From NCBI GenBank assembly GCA_045110335.1, contig JBGCGB010000022.1, positions 1 through 64,000 on the forward strand: a DNA stretch of 64,000 bases, read 5' to 3'. The position numbers and the translations under genes were made by a program. The notes below the pieces were generated by a model. It did no database searches and was not told where the DNA came from. It was given only the letters and a program-made list of their open reading frames with translations. The stretch is from CALBPI01 sp045110335 (GTDB lineage Bacteria; Pseudomonadota; Gammaproteobacteria; Steroidobacterales; Woeseiaceae). This document shows, one piece after another, positions 17,239 to 25,799 of this stretch; the first letter of the stretch is position 1, and every line of letters starts with the position of its first letter.

Positions 17239-18393
17239 ATGCAAGATTCTTTTCTACTTACTTCCGAGTCCGTCTCCGAAGGTCATCCCGACAAGATTTC
17301 GGACCAGATCTCTGACGCGATCCTTGATGCCATCCTAGCCAAAGACACCGGAGCGCGGGTTGCCTGCGAAACGCTGGTCAAGACCGGCATGGTTATTGTC
17401 GCCGGCGAAATCAGCACGGACGCTTGGGTAGATATTGAAGATATTGTTCGGGACGTCGTGCTCGACATCGGATACAACAGCTCGGACATGGGTTTTGACG
17501 GAAAATCCTGTGCGGTTTTGAATGCGATCGGTAAACAATCCGGTGACATCGCTCAAGGCGTTGATCGTGGAGATGACAAGGAGCAAGGTGCTGGCGATCA
17601 GGGCCTCATGTTTGGTTATGCGAGCAATGAAACCGATGTACTGATGCCTGCGCCTATCGCCTATTCACACCGTTTAGTTCGCCAGCAAGCTGCTGTTCGA
17701 AAATCCGGCGAACTAGCCTGGCTGCGACCTGATGCAAAGAGCCAGCTCACTTTCCGGTACGAGGACAACCGCCCAGTCGCCATTGAAGCGGTTGTGCTGT
17801 CCACCCAACATGATCCGGATATCAGCCTCGAAGACCTTCAGGAAGCCGTCCGGGAACACATCATCAAGCCCGTCCTGCCGGAAGCCTGGCTTAACGATGA
17901 CACGCTCTATCACATCAACCCGACCGGTAACTTTGTCGTTGGTGGTCCGGTCGGAGACTGTGGCCTGACAGGGCGTAAGATCATTGTTGATACCTATGGC
18001 GGCGCAGCACGCCATGGCGGCGGTGCCTTTTCCGGCAAGGACCCGTCAAAAGTCGACCGATCGGCAGCTTATGCGGCGCGATACGTCGCCAAAAATATTG
18101 TCGCGGCAGGCCTGGCCGAACGCTGCGAGGTTCAGCTTTCCTATGCCATTGGTGTGGCCAAACCAACTTCAGTGACCGTGCAAACATTTGGCACCGGCAA
18201 GATTGCAGAATCGAAATTGACGGACCTTGTTAATGCACATTTCGATCTAACGCCTTATGGCATCTTGAAAACGCTGGATCTGATCCAGCCGATTTATCGC
18301 CCGACCGCCGCCTACGGTCACTTTGGACGTGACGATCTCGACCTCTCGTGGGAACGCACCGATAAAGCCGAAGCATTGAAAGCCGAAGCGTAG
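17239..18393 (+). CDS. metK: S-adenosylmethionine synthetase
   Basis: MetK makes S-adenosylmethionine from methionine and ATP. The 384 residues carry SEGHPDKI near the start, the P-loop-like GAGDQGLMFGYA near residue 117, and the conserved hexapeptide-like GGGAFSGKD near residue 260. The start ATG follows GAGG at 17227-17230, just downstream of a stable hairpin that may limit access. ahcY follows after 70 bases, so the gene pair covers SAM formation and recycling of its by-product S-adenosylhomocysteine. Confidence 0.98.
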   Translation: MQDSFLLTSESVSEGHPDKISDQISDAILDAILAKDTGARVACETLVKTGMVIVAGEISTDAWVDIEDIVRDVVLDIGYNSSDMGFDGKSCAVLNAIGKQSGDIAQGVDRGDDKEQGAGDQGLMFGYASNETDVLMPAPIAYSHRLVRQQAAVRKSGELAWLRPDAKSQLTFRYEDNRPVAIEAVVLSTQHDPDISLEDLQEAVREHIIKPVLPEAWLNDDTLYHINPTGNFVVGGPVGDCGLTGRKIIVDTYGGAARHGGGAFSGKDPSKVDRSAAYAARYVAKNIVAAGLAERCEVQLSYAIGVAKPTSVTVQTFGTGKIAESKLTDLVNAHFDLTPYGILKTLDLIQPIYRPTAAYGHFGRDDLDLSWERTDKAEALKAEA

Positions 18394-18414
18394 CTAGCGC
18401 CTCACTACAACACT

Positions 18415-18444
18415 CGGGTGACCGCACCCGTTACAAGATTTTTT
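18415..18444 (+). terminator. Hairpin with offset T run between metK and ahcY
   Basis: CGGGTG (18415-18420) pairs with CACCCG (18425-18430) over ACCG; a run of six T residues follows eight bases later (18439-18444). The gap makes it a poor intrinsic terminator. It could attenuate transcription between metK and ahcY or simply be a leader hairpin. Confidence 0.35.
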
Positions 18445-18463
18445 AGACTAAGGAATGACTAAC

Positions 18464-19765
18464 ATGAGTGCTAACTCAACGGAAGACTATAAAGTCGCCG
18501 ATATCAAACTCGCTGAATGGGGTCGCAAGGAAATTGCGATCGCCGAAACAGAAATGCCTGGCCTGATGGCGTTGCGCGAAGAATACGGCAAAGAGCAACC
18601 GCTGAAAGGCGCGCGTGTTACCGGCTGCTTGCACATGACCATCCAGACGGCTGTGCTCATCGAAACACTAACTGCGCTCGGTGCCGAAGTTCGCTGGTCC
18701 TCTTGCAATATCTTCTCAACGCAAGATCAAGCAGCCGCGGCCATTGCTGCAACGGGTGTTCCCGTTTTCGCGTGGCAAGGTGAAACCGAAGAAGAGTATT
18801 GGTGGTGTGTTGAGCAAACGATTCACGGCCCTGGCGGCTGGAAGCCCAACATGATTCTTGACGACGGCGGCGATCTCACCGGGCTTGTGCATGACAAGTA
18901 TCCGGAGTTGCTCGAGGAGATTCGCGGTGTCTCGGAAGAGACCACAACCGGCGTTAAGCGTCTTTACGAAATGGCCAAAGCGGGCAAATTAGAGTGCCCG
19001 GCAATCAACGTCAACGATTCTGTCACCAAGTCCAAATTCGACAACTTGTATGGTTGCCGGGAATCTTTGGTCGATGGTATCAAACGTGCGACGGACGTCA
19101 TGATCGCCGGTAAGGTTGCATTGGTATGCGGCTACGGGGATGTCGGCAAAGGCAGCGCGCAAAGTTTGCGTGGATTGGGCGCGACCGTGTGGATTACCGA
19201 AATCGATCCGATCTGTGCACTTCAAGCAGCGATGGAAGGCTATCGCGTCGTTCGTTTAGATGAGGTGATTGATCAGGTCGATATCTTTGTGACCGCTACC
19301 GGTAATTTCAATGTCATCAACGGTCAGCAACTTGAGAAAATGAAAGACCAGGCGATCGTCTGCAACATTGGCCACTTCGATAACGAAATCGACGTCGCCC
19401 ATCTGCGCAAGTTCGAATGGGAAAACATCAAGCCCCAGGTTGATCACATTATCTTCCCCGATGGCCGCCGCATCATCCTGCTCGCCGAAGGGCGTTTGGT
19501 GAATCTTGGCTGCGCAACCGGTCACCCCAGTTTCGTGATGTCTGCATCATTCACCAATCAGGTATTGGCGCAGATTGATCTCTGGAATAACCCTGGCAAG
19601 TATGAAAAGCAGGTTTATGTCTTGCCTAAAGCACTCGACGAAAAGGTCGCAGCACTGCATCTGGACCGAATCGGTGCCAAGCTCACGACGCTGTCCAAGG
19701 AACAGGCCGACTACTTCGGCGTTTCTTCAGAAGGCCCATTCAAACCCGAAGCTTATCGCTACTAG
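18464..19765 (+). CDS. ahcY: Adenosylhomocysteinase (SAH hydrolase)
   Basis: AhcY splits S-adenosylhomocysteine to adenosine and homocysteine with bound NAD. The start is placed at the second ATG (18464), which is nine bases after AAGGA; the ATG at 18455 directly abuts that site. The 433 residues include CLHMTIQTAVLIETL near residue 50, the NAD-binding GYGDVGKGSA near residue 225, and HPSFVMSASFTNQ near residue 345. The C-terminus KPEAYRY matches the family. The insert typical of many bacterial forms is short here. A strong terminator follows. Confidence 0.98.
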   Translation: MSANSTEDYKVADIKLAEWGRKEIAIAETEMPGLMALREEYGKEQPLKGARVTGCLHMTIQTAVLIETLTALGAEVRWSSCNIFSTQDQAAAAIAATGVPVFAWQGETEEEYWWCVEQTIHGPGGWKPNMILDDGGDLTGLVHDKYPELLEEIRGVSEETTTGVKRLYEMAKAGKLECPAINVNDSVTKSKFDNLYGCRESLVDGIKRATDVMIAGKVALVCGYGDVGKGSAQSLRGLGATVWITEIDPICALQAAMEGYRVVRLDEVIDQVDIFVTATGNFNVINGQQLEKMKDQAIVCNIGHFDNEIDVAHLRKFEWENIKPQVDHIIFPDGRRIILLAEGRLVNLGCATGHPSFVMSASFTNQVLAQIDLWNNPGKYEKQVYVLPKALDEKVAALHLDRIGAKLTTLSKEQADYFGVSSEGPFKPEAYRY

Positions 19766-19800
19766 ACAAGCGTCTGGTTGAGACTCGGCAGTTGACTAAG

Positions 19801-19830
19801 CGAAGGCTCCGTACGGAGCCTTCGTCTTTT
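19801..19830 (+). terminator. Rho-independent terminator of ahcY
   Basis: CGAAGGCTCC (19801-19810) pairs perfectly with GGAGCCTTCG (19815-19824) over GTAC, followed by TCTTTTT. It ends the metK-ahcY unit and excludes an upstream TTG at 19792 as the start of the next gene. Confidence 0.95.
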
Positions 19831-19848
19831 TCGGGGTACACTTGTCCG

Positions 19849-20604
19849 ATGCCACGCATACTCCAGCTGACAGATTTGCACATTTTCGCGACAGCGGGTC
19901 GCGAACACTATGGTCTCGATACGTTCGTCACGTTCGATCAAGTGCTCTCATCGGCACTCACCTTGTCGACACCAGACCTGATCTTGTTAACTGGCGATCT
20001 TTGCCAGGATGAGAGCATCGAAGGTTATCAACGGTTGCAATCAAGACTCGCGCGACTGCCCTGTCCCGTGCTCGCACTGCCGGGCAACCATGACAACATC
20101 GCATTCATGCAGCAACATCTTGTTGGCGACAACATTCAGGTGTTAGGCGATCAATTCGTCGGTCATTGGCGCGTCGTCGCCGCCAACTGTGCGGTGCCGG
20201 GAAAAGTACATGGCGAATTTGGAGAAAACCGCCTCAACGAACTCGACCAACTGCTCTCGGAAGGAGCCGACACACCAACCCTGCTTTCATTTCATCAGCC
20301 ACCGGTCAAATGCGGCAGTGCATGGCTGGACCAGTCCCGACTTCAAGATGCTGACCAACTTGCCACCCTGTTGGCCAGGCATCCGCAAGTACGCAGCCTG
20401 GTTTGCGGCCATATACACCAACAACTGGAGACCACGATCCGCACAGGCAATCGGGATACACCGGTTCTTACAACCCCATCGACATGTAAACAGTTTGCGG
20501 TCAAACACGACGCCTTCAAACTCAGTGAAGAAGCACCGGGCTGGCGTTGGATCGATCTTGGCGATGTTGAGATCACATCAACGGTTCACCGGATCGCTAT
20601 CTAG
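19849..20604 (+). CDS. cpdA: Metallophosphoesterase, CpdA-type 3',5'-cAMP phosphodiesterase
   Basis: This 251-residue calcineurin-like phosphoesterase has all five metal-site blocks: Asp9-x-His11 in TDLHIF, Gly49-Asp50 in LTGDLCQDE, GNHD at 79-82, SFHQPP, and CGHIHQQ near residue 190. The spacing fits the class III cyclic nucleotide phosphodiesterase family that hydrolyses cAMP. Substrate assignment is by family only. The ATG at 19849 follows the ahcY terminator; the ribosome-binding site is a weak GGGG. The stop shares a CTAG palindrome with the stop of the convergent rubredoxin gene. Confidence 0.87.
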   Translation: MPRILQLTDLHIFATAGREHYGLDTFVTFDQVLSSALTLSTPDLILLTGDLCQDESIEGYQRLQSRLARLPCPVLALPGNHDNIAFMQQHLVGDNIQVLGDQFVGHWRVVAANCAVPGKVHGEFGENRLNELDQLLSEGADTPTLLSFHQPPVKCGSAWLDQSRLQDADQLATLLARHPQVRSLVCGHIHQQLETTIRTGNRDTPVLTTPSTCKQFAVKHDAFKLSEEAPGWRWIDLGDVEITSTVHRIAI

Positions 20605-20765
20605 ACTTCAACCATATCAAAGTCTTCTTTACCCGCACCGCAATCGGGACAACGCCACGATAACGGCACGTCGTCCCAGCGCGTTCTAGGCGGAATCCCC
20701 GCTTCCGGGTCACCGACCTCTTCATCGTAAATATAGCCACAAATGAGACACATATAGGTCTTCAT
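20601..20765 (-). CDS. rubA: Rubredoxin
   Basis: This 54-residue electron carrier has the two iron-binding Cys pairs (Cys6-x2-Cys9 and Cys39-x2-Cys42) in CLICGY and CPDCGAGK, with the conserved YIYDEEVGDPEAGI loop between. It is the alkane-type AlkG2-like short form. Partners are probably a rubredoxin reductase and an oxygenase or oxidoreductase, which are not in this window. The start is the ATG at 20765, and an upstream 13-residue extension is not credible. An extended -10-like TGGTATGAT lies upstream at about 20824-20832 on this strand. Confidence 0.96.
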   Translation of the reverse strand: MKTYMCLICGYIYDEEVGDPEAGIPPRTRWDDVPLSWRCPDCGAGKEDFDMVEV

Positions 20766-20896
20766 GAAATGTTCTCCGACGAGGCTTAGACAGACAAGGT
20801 CCAAGCAACATTAGTTGGCTTTATCATACCAGTCCAAGCGCACGACAGGTCGATGCGCGATACAATCATGGAAAGCAAAACTAACGGGGATCAACA

Positions 20897-22174
20897 GTGA
20901 GCCTTTTCAAAGAAGCACAACAATATATTCCGGGCGGCGTGAACTCGCCGGTACGCGCCTTCAATGGTGTTGGCGGCGAACCACTATTTTTCAAGCGCGG
21001 CAAAGGGTCGCGTGTTTGGACTGAAGATGACCGGGAGTTAATCGACTATATTGGCTCATGGGGCCCCATGATTCTCGGGCATGCCCATCCCAAAATCATC
21101 AAAGCCGTTCAGGAAACCGCCGAGAACGGATTAAGCTTCGGCGCACCGTGCGCACTGGAGACTCAACTCGCGAAAAAGGTCTGCGAGATTATTCCTTCCA
21201 TCGAACGGGTCCGCATGGTCAGCTCGGGCACCGAAGCAACCATGAGCGCCATCCGATTGGCTCGCGGCTTCACCGGTCGCGAAAAAATTGTCAAGTTTGA
21301 AGGGTGCTATCACGGGCACTCGGATTCGCTACTGATCAAGGCAGGCTCCGGCGCACTAACCATGGGCGTACCAAGCTCACCAGGCGTACCCAAATCACTG
21401 GCTGACCAGACGATCACGCTGGATTTCAACAATGCCGATCAAGTTCGCGAACTGTTTAGCAAAGAAGGTGACGATATTGCCTGCATCATCGTTGAGCCTA
21501 TCGCCGGCAACATGAATTTTGTGGCTCCGGTGCCGGGTTTTCTCGAAACACTACGCGAAGTCTGCGACGCATCGGGTGCCGTGCTGATTTTCGATGAAGT
21601 CATGACAGGTTTTCGCGTGGCACTAGCCGGTGCGCAATCGGTGTTTGGTGTGAAACCCGATCTCACCACCCTCGGAAAAGTGATTGGCGGCGGCATGCCG
21701 GCGGCGGCATTTGGTGGTCGCGTCGATATCATGAATCACATTGCGCCTGTGGGTCCGGTCTATCAGGCTGGCACGCTGTCCGGGAACCCGTTGGCAATGG
21801 CGGCTGGTTTGACGACATTGCTCGAAATCGAAAAGCCCGGCTTCCACGATCAATTGCAGGCATCTTCCGATCGCCTACTAAATGGTCTGCAAGCCGTCGC
21901 GAAAAAGCATGGCGTTGCACTCAACACCGCAAGCCAAGGCGGCATGTTCGGGTTTATTTTCTCATCGGCAGATGCCATCACCGGTTTTAATGATATCGAG
22001 AACGCAGACACGGAGTACTTCAAGAAGTTCTTCCATGCCATGCTGGATCGTGGTGTTTACTTGGCGCCGTCCGCGTACGAAGCAGGCTTCATTTCCGCCG
22101 CTCACACTGAGGAAGACATTGATACGACCATCGCCAAAGCCGACGACGCCATGCAATCTCTAGCGTCGAGCTAA
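20897..22174 (+). CDS. hemL: Glutamate-1-semialdehyde 2,1-aminomutase
   Basis: HemL converts glutamate-1-semialdehyde to 5-aminolevulinate in the C5 heme pathway. The 425 residues belong to class III PLP aminotransferases. The start is GTG with GGGGA upstream, giving the typical IPGGVNSPVRAF N-terminus. The family motifs SSGTEATMSAIRLARG (near 113), FEGCYHGHSD, FDEVMTGFR and the PLP lysine in TLGKVIGGGMP (near 263) are intact. The gene is divergent from rubA and stands alone. Confidence 0.98.
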   Translation: MSLFKEAQQYIPGGVNSPVRAFNGVGGEPLFFKRGKGSRVWTEDDRELIDYIGSWGPMILGHAHPKIIKAVQETAENGLSFGAPCALETQLAKKVCEIIPSIERVRMVSSGTEATMSAIRLARGFTGREKIVKFEGCYHGHSDSLLIKAGSGALTMGVPSSPGVPKSLADQTITLDFNNADQVRELFSKEGDDIACIIVEPIAGNMNFVAPVPGFLETLREVCDASGAVLIFDEVMTGFRVALAGAQSVFGVKPDLTTLGKVIGGGMPAAAFGGRVDIMNHIAPVGPVYQAGTLSGNPLAMAAGLTTLLEIEKPGFHDQLQASSDRLLNGLQAVAKKHGVALNTASQGGMFGFIFSSADAITGFNDIENADTEYFKKFFHAMLDRGVYLAPSAYEAGFISAAHTEEDIDTTIAKADDAMQSLASS

Positions 22175-22183
22175 ACGCTGATC

Positions 22184-22780
22184 CTATTGCTCAGTTTTGT
22201 TGGGGACGCGGCTTAGAACGGCGGTGATAATGTCAAGCCGTTCTGTCGCGTCTTCGATCTCGAGACAATGCTGCTTCTGCGCGATCGTCAGCGGCAGTAT
22301 TTCGCTAAATCGGTAACCGATCCAGGTGGCATCGTCCAATAGACGTTCGTGACCCTCATAAAGCTTGCCTAGATCATCGAGAATGCTATCCAGCATCTCC
22401 GCCAACGCGCTAAAACGAGTTGGGAGTGCAATAGCCGGCTCTGCGGTCACCGTTTCAACGTCACCCCAGCGCAAACCATCAGCGGCTGTTTGTTCGGCGA
22501 TCAGTCGAAAGCGATCACCGCCGATCGCAGTGACGCCTAATAAGCCGTCACTGCCTTGATAAAAATCGGTGATCTTGGCCTCGGTACCCATGCTATGGAT
22601 TTTCGAAGGACCCACCTCTCGGCCTTCACTGATACCAACAACACCAAACGGCATTTCATCTCTCATGCACCGACTGACCATGTCGATATACCGCGCTTCG
22701 AACAAACGTAGCGGTAACGGGCCGCCCGGATACAGGACAGTCGACAACGGAAACAAAGGTATTTTTCGTCGCTCAGCCAT
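22184..22780 (-). CDS. Lon N-terminal (LON substrate-binding) domain protein
   Basis: This 198-residue protein is related to the Lon protease N-terminal domain (PUA-like plus helical part) without ATPase or protease domains. It opens with IPLFPLSTVLYPGGPLPLRLFEARY, broken here by no indels, then MPFGVVGISEGREVG, both hallmark blocks of the family. The function of stand-alone members is not established; substrate binding or adaptor activity is assumed from the domain. The ATG at 22780 overlaps the end of mpl by eight bases, so it is translationally coupled to mpl. Confidence 0.9.
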   Translation of the reverse strand: MAERRKIPLFPLSTVLYPGGPLPLRLFEARYIDMVSRCMRDEMPFGVVGISEGREVGPSKIHSMGTEAKITDFYQGSDGLLGVTAIGGDRFRLIAEQTAADGLRWGDVETVTAEPAIALPTRFSALAEMLDSILDDLGKLYEGHERLLDDATWIGYRFSEILPLTIAQKQHCLEIEDATERLDIITAVLSRVPNKTEQ

Positions 22781-24143
22781 ATTGCAAAACCCAATCACGC
22801 AAACGCATAGACAAGCCACCAAACGCGCCGTTACTCATTAGAATAATCGAGCCGCCAGGCTCAATGATGCCCGTCAACGCATCATACAAGGCATCAACCG
22901 TCGCATGCGTGGACACCGTGTAAGCCGCCGACGAGAAAGCGGCGCCGACATCCCAAGGGATTTCGGGGGATGCCAATACAACCACCTCATCAGCAACGGC
23001 AAATGCGTCAGCAATCACGCCGGCATGAACGCCACTTTGCATCGTATTAGAACGCGGCTCAAACGCCACGACAAGACGGCGCATTGGCTCCGCCTCGCGG
23101 GCGCCATCAAGCGCCAAACGAATCGCTGTGGGGTGATGTGCAAAATCATCATACAGTCTGATGTCATGCGCATCAGCCAAACACTGCATCCGCCGACTGA
23201 CACTCGCAAAACTAGACAGATGATTTGCCGCCAGCGTCAGGTCAACACCGACAGCACCAACCGCAAGCAGTGCAGCTGCCGTGTTCTGCCGGTTATGTGA
23301 TCCCTGCTGCGCCCATCCTGCCGTATGGGTCTGGCTCGCCGAAATTAGCCTGACTTGATCGACGCGTTCGCCGGCAAGCACGCGCAAATCCGTGGCATCT
23401 GACGATTCGTCATTGGTAGAAAACCGTTTAATCGGCGTCCAACAGCCGGCCTCCAAGACGCGCTCCAGATTTTTATCATCGCCGTTAACAATCACATGGC
23501 CGTCACCAGGCACCATGCGCAGCAACTGATGAAATTGCCATTCTATGGCCGCCAGATCCGAGTAAATATCAGCATGGTCGAACTCAAGATTGTTGAGCAC
23601 CGCGATCTGCGGACGATAGTGAACAAACTTCGCACGCTTATCGAAGAACGCCGTGTCGTATTCGTCCGCCTCGACCACGAAATAATGCCCCTTGCCAAGG
23701 CGCGCGCTCACATCGAAATTACCGGGTACGCCACCGATCAGGAAACCGGGTGAATGACCTGTCTCCTCCAATAAATGTGCAATCAAGCTCGTCGTGGTCG
23801 TTTTGCCGTGCGTGCCGGCAACAGCAATCACATGGCGGTCCCGAAGCACATGCTCAGACAACCATTGCGGACCGGATGTATACGGCGAGCCAGCATTCAA
23901 GATGGCTTCCATCAAGGGGTTCCCCCGGCTGACGACATTGCCAACGATAAACACATCCGGCGCCAACGCGAGTTGATCATCGTTCCAGCCTTCGATCAGT
24001 TCAATCCCCAACGACTCAAGTTGCGTACTCATCGGCGGATACACATTACTGTCGCAGCCGGAGACGCGATGGCCGGACGCTTTCGCGAGCGCCGCAATGC
24101 CGCCCATAAAGGTCCCACAGATACCAAGAATATGGATATGCAT
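22773..24143 (-). CDS. mpl: UDP-N-acetylmuramate:L-alanyl-gamma-D-glutamyl-meso-diaminopimelate ligase
   Basis: Mpl reattaches recycled murein tripeptide to UDP-MurNAc, saving de novo peptidoglycan precursors. The 456 residues follow the Mur ligase plan: N-terminal MHIHILGICGTFMGG, ATP-binding GTHGKTTTT at 110-118, a central domain with VEADEYDTAFFDKR and NLEFDHADIY, and a C-terminal domain with YDDFAHHPTAI. The N-terminal pattern and the FDHADIY block distinguish Mpl from MurC. It overlaps the upstream membrane-protein gene by one base (TAATG) and the downstream LON-domain gene by eight. Confidence 0.96.
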   Translation of the reverse strand: MHIHILGICGTFMGGIAALAKASGHRVSGCDSNVYPPMSTQLESLGIELIEGWNDDQLALAPDVFIVGNVVSRGNPLMEAILNAGSPYTSGPQWLSEHVLRDRHVIAVAGTHGKTTTTSLIAHLLEETGHSPGFLIGGVPGNFDVSARLGKGHYFVVEADEYDTAFFDKRAKFVHYRPQIAVLNNLEFDHADIYSDLAAIEWQFHQLLRMVPGDGHVIVNGDDKNLERVLEAGCWTPIKRFSTNDESSDATDLRVLAGERVDQVRLISASQTHTAGWAQQGSHNRQNTAAALLAVGAVGVDLTLAANHLSSFASVSRRMQCLADAHDIRLYDDFAHHPTAIRLALDGAREAEPMRRLVVAFEPRSNTMQSGVHAGVIADAFAVADEVVVLASPEIPWDVGAAFSSAAYTVSTHATVDALYDALTGIIEPGGSIILMSNGAFGGLSMRLRDWVLQYG

Positions 24144-24646
24144 TAGCGTAACTCTGGCAGCGCCTGAAGCACGGCCATCTGCATCACCATGATCACTAGC
24201 GCCATGACCGACGCCGGCATCATGTCGATCTCCAGTGATTTGGACAAAATGAATCCATCAATTAATAGCGACCAGGCAAGGATCAGCAGAAACAACCAGG
24301 CAGCAACGCGAGGACTAATGCCAGCCACTAACAGAAAGGCCAGCGCAATTTGGACCAACAACAAAACGGCCCCGGCGCCGAAGGATGCCGTGATGGTCTG
24401 CAAGTATCTGTCGGGTTTTTTGGTAACGCGAAGAATGGCGTAGATCACCACCATCGAAAAGGCAATCGACGCTGCCAGGCCAAGTGCGTAGTTGACGCCG
24501 TTGTAGCTCATGATCGACGCATAGATTGCCGATAGCAGACCGATCCAGGCTAGCGCCAGAACACACAAGCTAGCCGAGTGCGGTATAGCAGCCGGACTGC
24601 GCTGCAACCCTGCAACGGGAATCATTAATCGAAAAAAACTAAGCAA
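24143..24646 (-). CDS. Small polytopic membrane protein, function unknown
   Basis: I do not recognise this family. The 167 residues contain about four hydrophobic segments (near 25-50, 55-75, 85-110 and 112-135), plus a last one near 143-163, so a compact inner-membrane protein is expected; a Yip1-like topology is possible but unproven. The start is TTG at 24646, supported by AGAGGTGG seven bases upstream, whereas the ATG at 24625 has no site. It begins the minus-strand operon with mpl and the LON-domain gene, and lies 42 bases from the divergent rnd, with an inverted repeat between them. Confidence 0.75.
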   Translation of the reverse strand: MLSFFRLMIPVAGLQRSPAAIPHSASLCVLALAWIGLLSAIYASIMSYNGVNYALGLAASIAFSMVVIYAILRVTKKPDRYLQTITASFGAGAVLLLVQIALAFLLVAGISPRVAAWLFLLILAWSLLIDGFILSKSLEIDMMPASVMALVIMVMQMAVLQALPELR

Positions 24647-24678
24647 CGAACGCCACCTCTGCTACATTGTTTCACATT

Positions 24679-24696
24679 CGCGACAATTGTGTCGCG
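24679..24696. promoter_or_regulatory. Inverted repeat over the rnd start codon
   Basis: CGCGACA (24679-24685) pairs perfectly with TGTCGCG (24690-24696) over ATTG. The GTG start of rnd (24689-24691) lies at the loop and 3' arm. It could be an RNA hairpin that hides the start, or an operator in the divergent spacer. Confidence 0.45.
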
Positions 24697-25792
24697 CACT
24701 CTACGCCTGGAATCTGCTATCGACACTGTTCAGTCACAATCAGCGCTGGAGCAAGTCGCGAATGCCTTGGTCGATGCGACGATCGTCTATTTTGACACAG
24801 AGTTTCTTCGCGAAAAGACTTACTACCCGCAACTCTGTCTGATGCAGCTGCGTGTCGATGAGACGACCTATCTGGTTGACCCTTTGTTAGAGCTGGACTT
24901 CGATGCATTTTGGGATGCTTTGCTAGCCACGAGGCTGGTCTTGCACTCTGGCCGACAGGACCTCGAAGTGTTGATGATGGGCGCTGGTCGCCTCCCGGAA
25001 GAAGTTTTTGACACGCAGGTTGCTGGCGGTATCGTTGGCCTGCCGCCGCAAATCGGCTATGCCAAACTGGTCGAAGCCATCTGCAACGTCACGCTTGCCA
25101 AAGCACACACGCGCACCAATTGGAGCCGGCGTCCGCTCGCAACAGATGTTTTGCAATACGCCGCCGACGACGTCAATTATTTACCAGCTATTTATGGGCA
25201 CCTTCAGGAAAAACTGACTGAACTCGGGCGTGAGGACTGGGCAACCAGTGACTGCGCCGATATGTTGTCTCCGGCGCTTTACGAAAACCCGACAGACAAT
25301 GCATGGCAGCGCGTGAAAGGTTTCGGCAATTTGCCACAAAAGGTCCAGCCGCTCGTCATGGCACTTTGCCAATGGCGCGAGGAAATCGCCCAAAAGGCTG
25401 ATCGACCGCGCCAATGGATATTGCGCGACGCGTCTCTGCTGGACATCGCCTTTGGCGAAATCACAAAACCCGGCGATATCGGCGACATTCAAGGAATCAG
25501 CTCAAAGTTTGCGAACCGCTATGCGAATAAAGTATTCGAGGTTATCAACGGAGACTTGCCAGTAGCGCCAGAGTACCGCCCCCGACCGGACGACGTTGAG
25601 CGAAGAAAAGTCAAAGCGATGGCCGCCGCCGTTCGGGAAATCGCCCAGCGCCTTGAAATGGAAGCAGAAATTTTGGCGCCACAACGGGAGCTTCGCGACG
25701 CGATTCGCGGCAACGAAGACATTCGTGCCTTTCGCGGGTGGCGTGCACCATTGATTGAAAAAACGTTGCGCGAAATTATCGCTGGAGATTAG
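24689..25792 (+). CDS. rnd: Ribonuclease D
   Basis: RNase D is a 3'-5' exonuclease in tRNA and stable RNA 3'-end maturation. The 367 residues show the DEDDy nuclease core: Asp36 and Glu38 in FDTEF, HSGRQDLE near residue 92, DTQVAGG near residue 110, and YAADDVNYL near residue 158, followed by an HRDC domain (about 215-290). The start is GTG with no clear ribosome-binding site, lying inside an inverted repeat; no later start preserves the conserved N-terminus. It is followed by the convergent adk after seven bases. Confidence 0.95.
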   Translation: MSRTLRLESAIDTVQSQSALEQVANALVDATIVYFDTEFLREKTYYPQLCLMQLRVDETTYLVDPLLELDFDAFWDALLATRLVLHSGRQDLEVLMMGAGRLPEEVFDTQVAGGIVGLPPQIGYAKLVEAICNVTLAKAHTRTNWSRRPLATDVLQYAADDVNYLPAIYGHLQEKLTELGREDWATSDCADMLSPALYENPTDNAWQRVKGFGNLPQKVQPLVMALCQWREEIAQKADRPRQWILRDASLLDIAFGEITKPGDIGDIQGISSKFANRYANKVFEVINGDLPVAPEYRPRPDDVERRKVKAMAAAVREIAQRLEMEAEILAPQRELRDAIRGNEDIRAFRGWRAPLIEKTLREIIAGD

Positions 25793-25799
25793 CGCTCGC

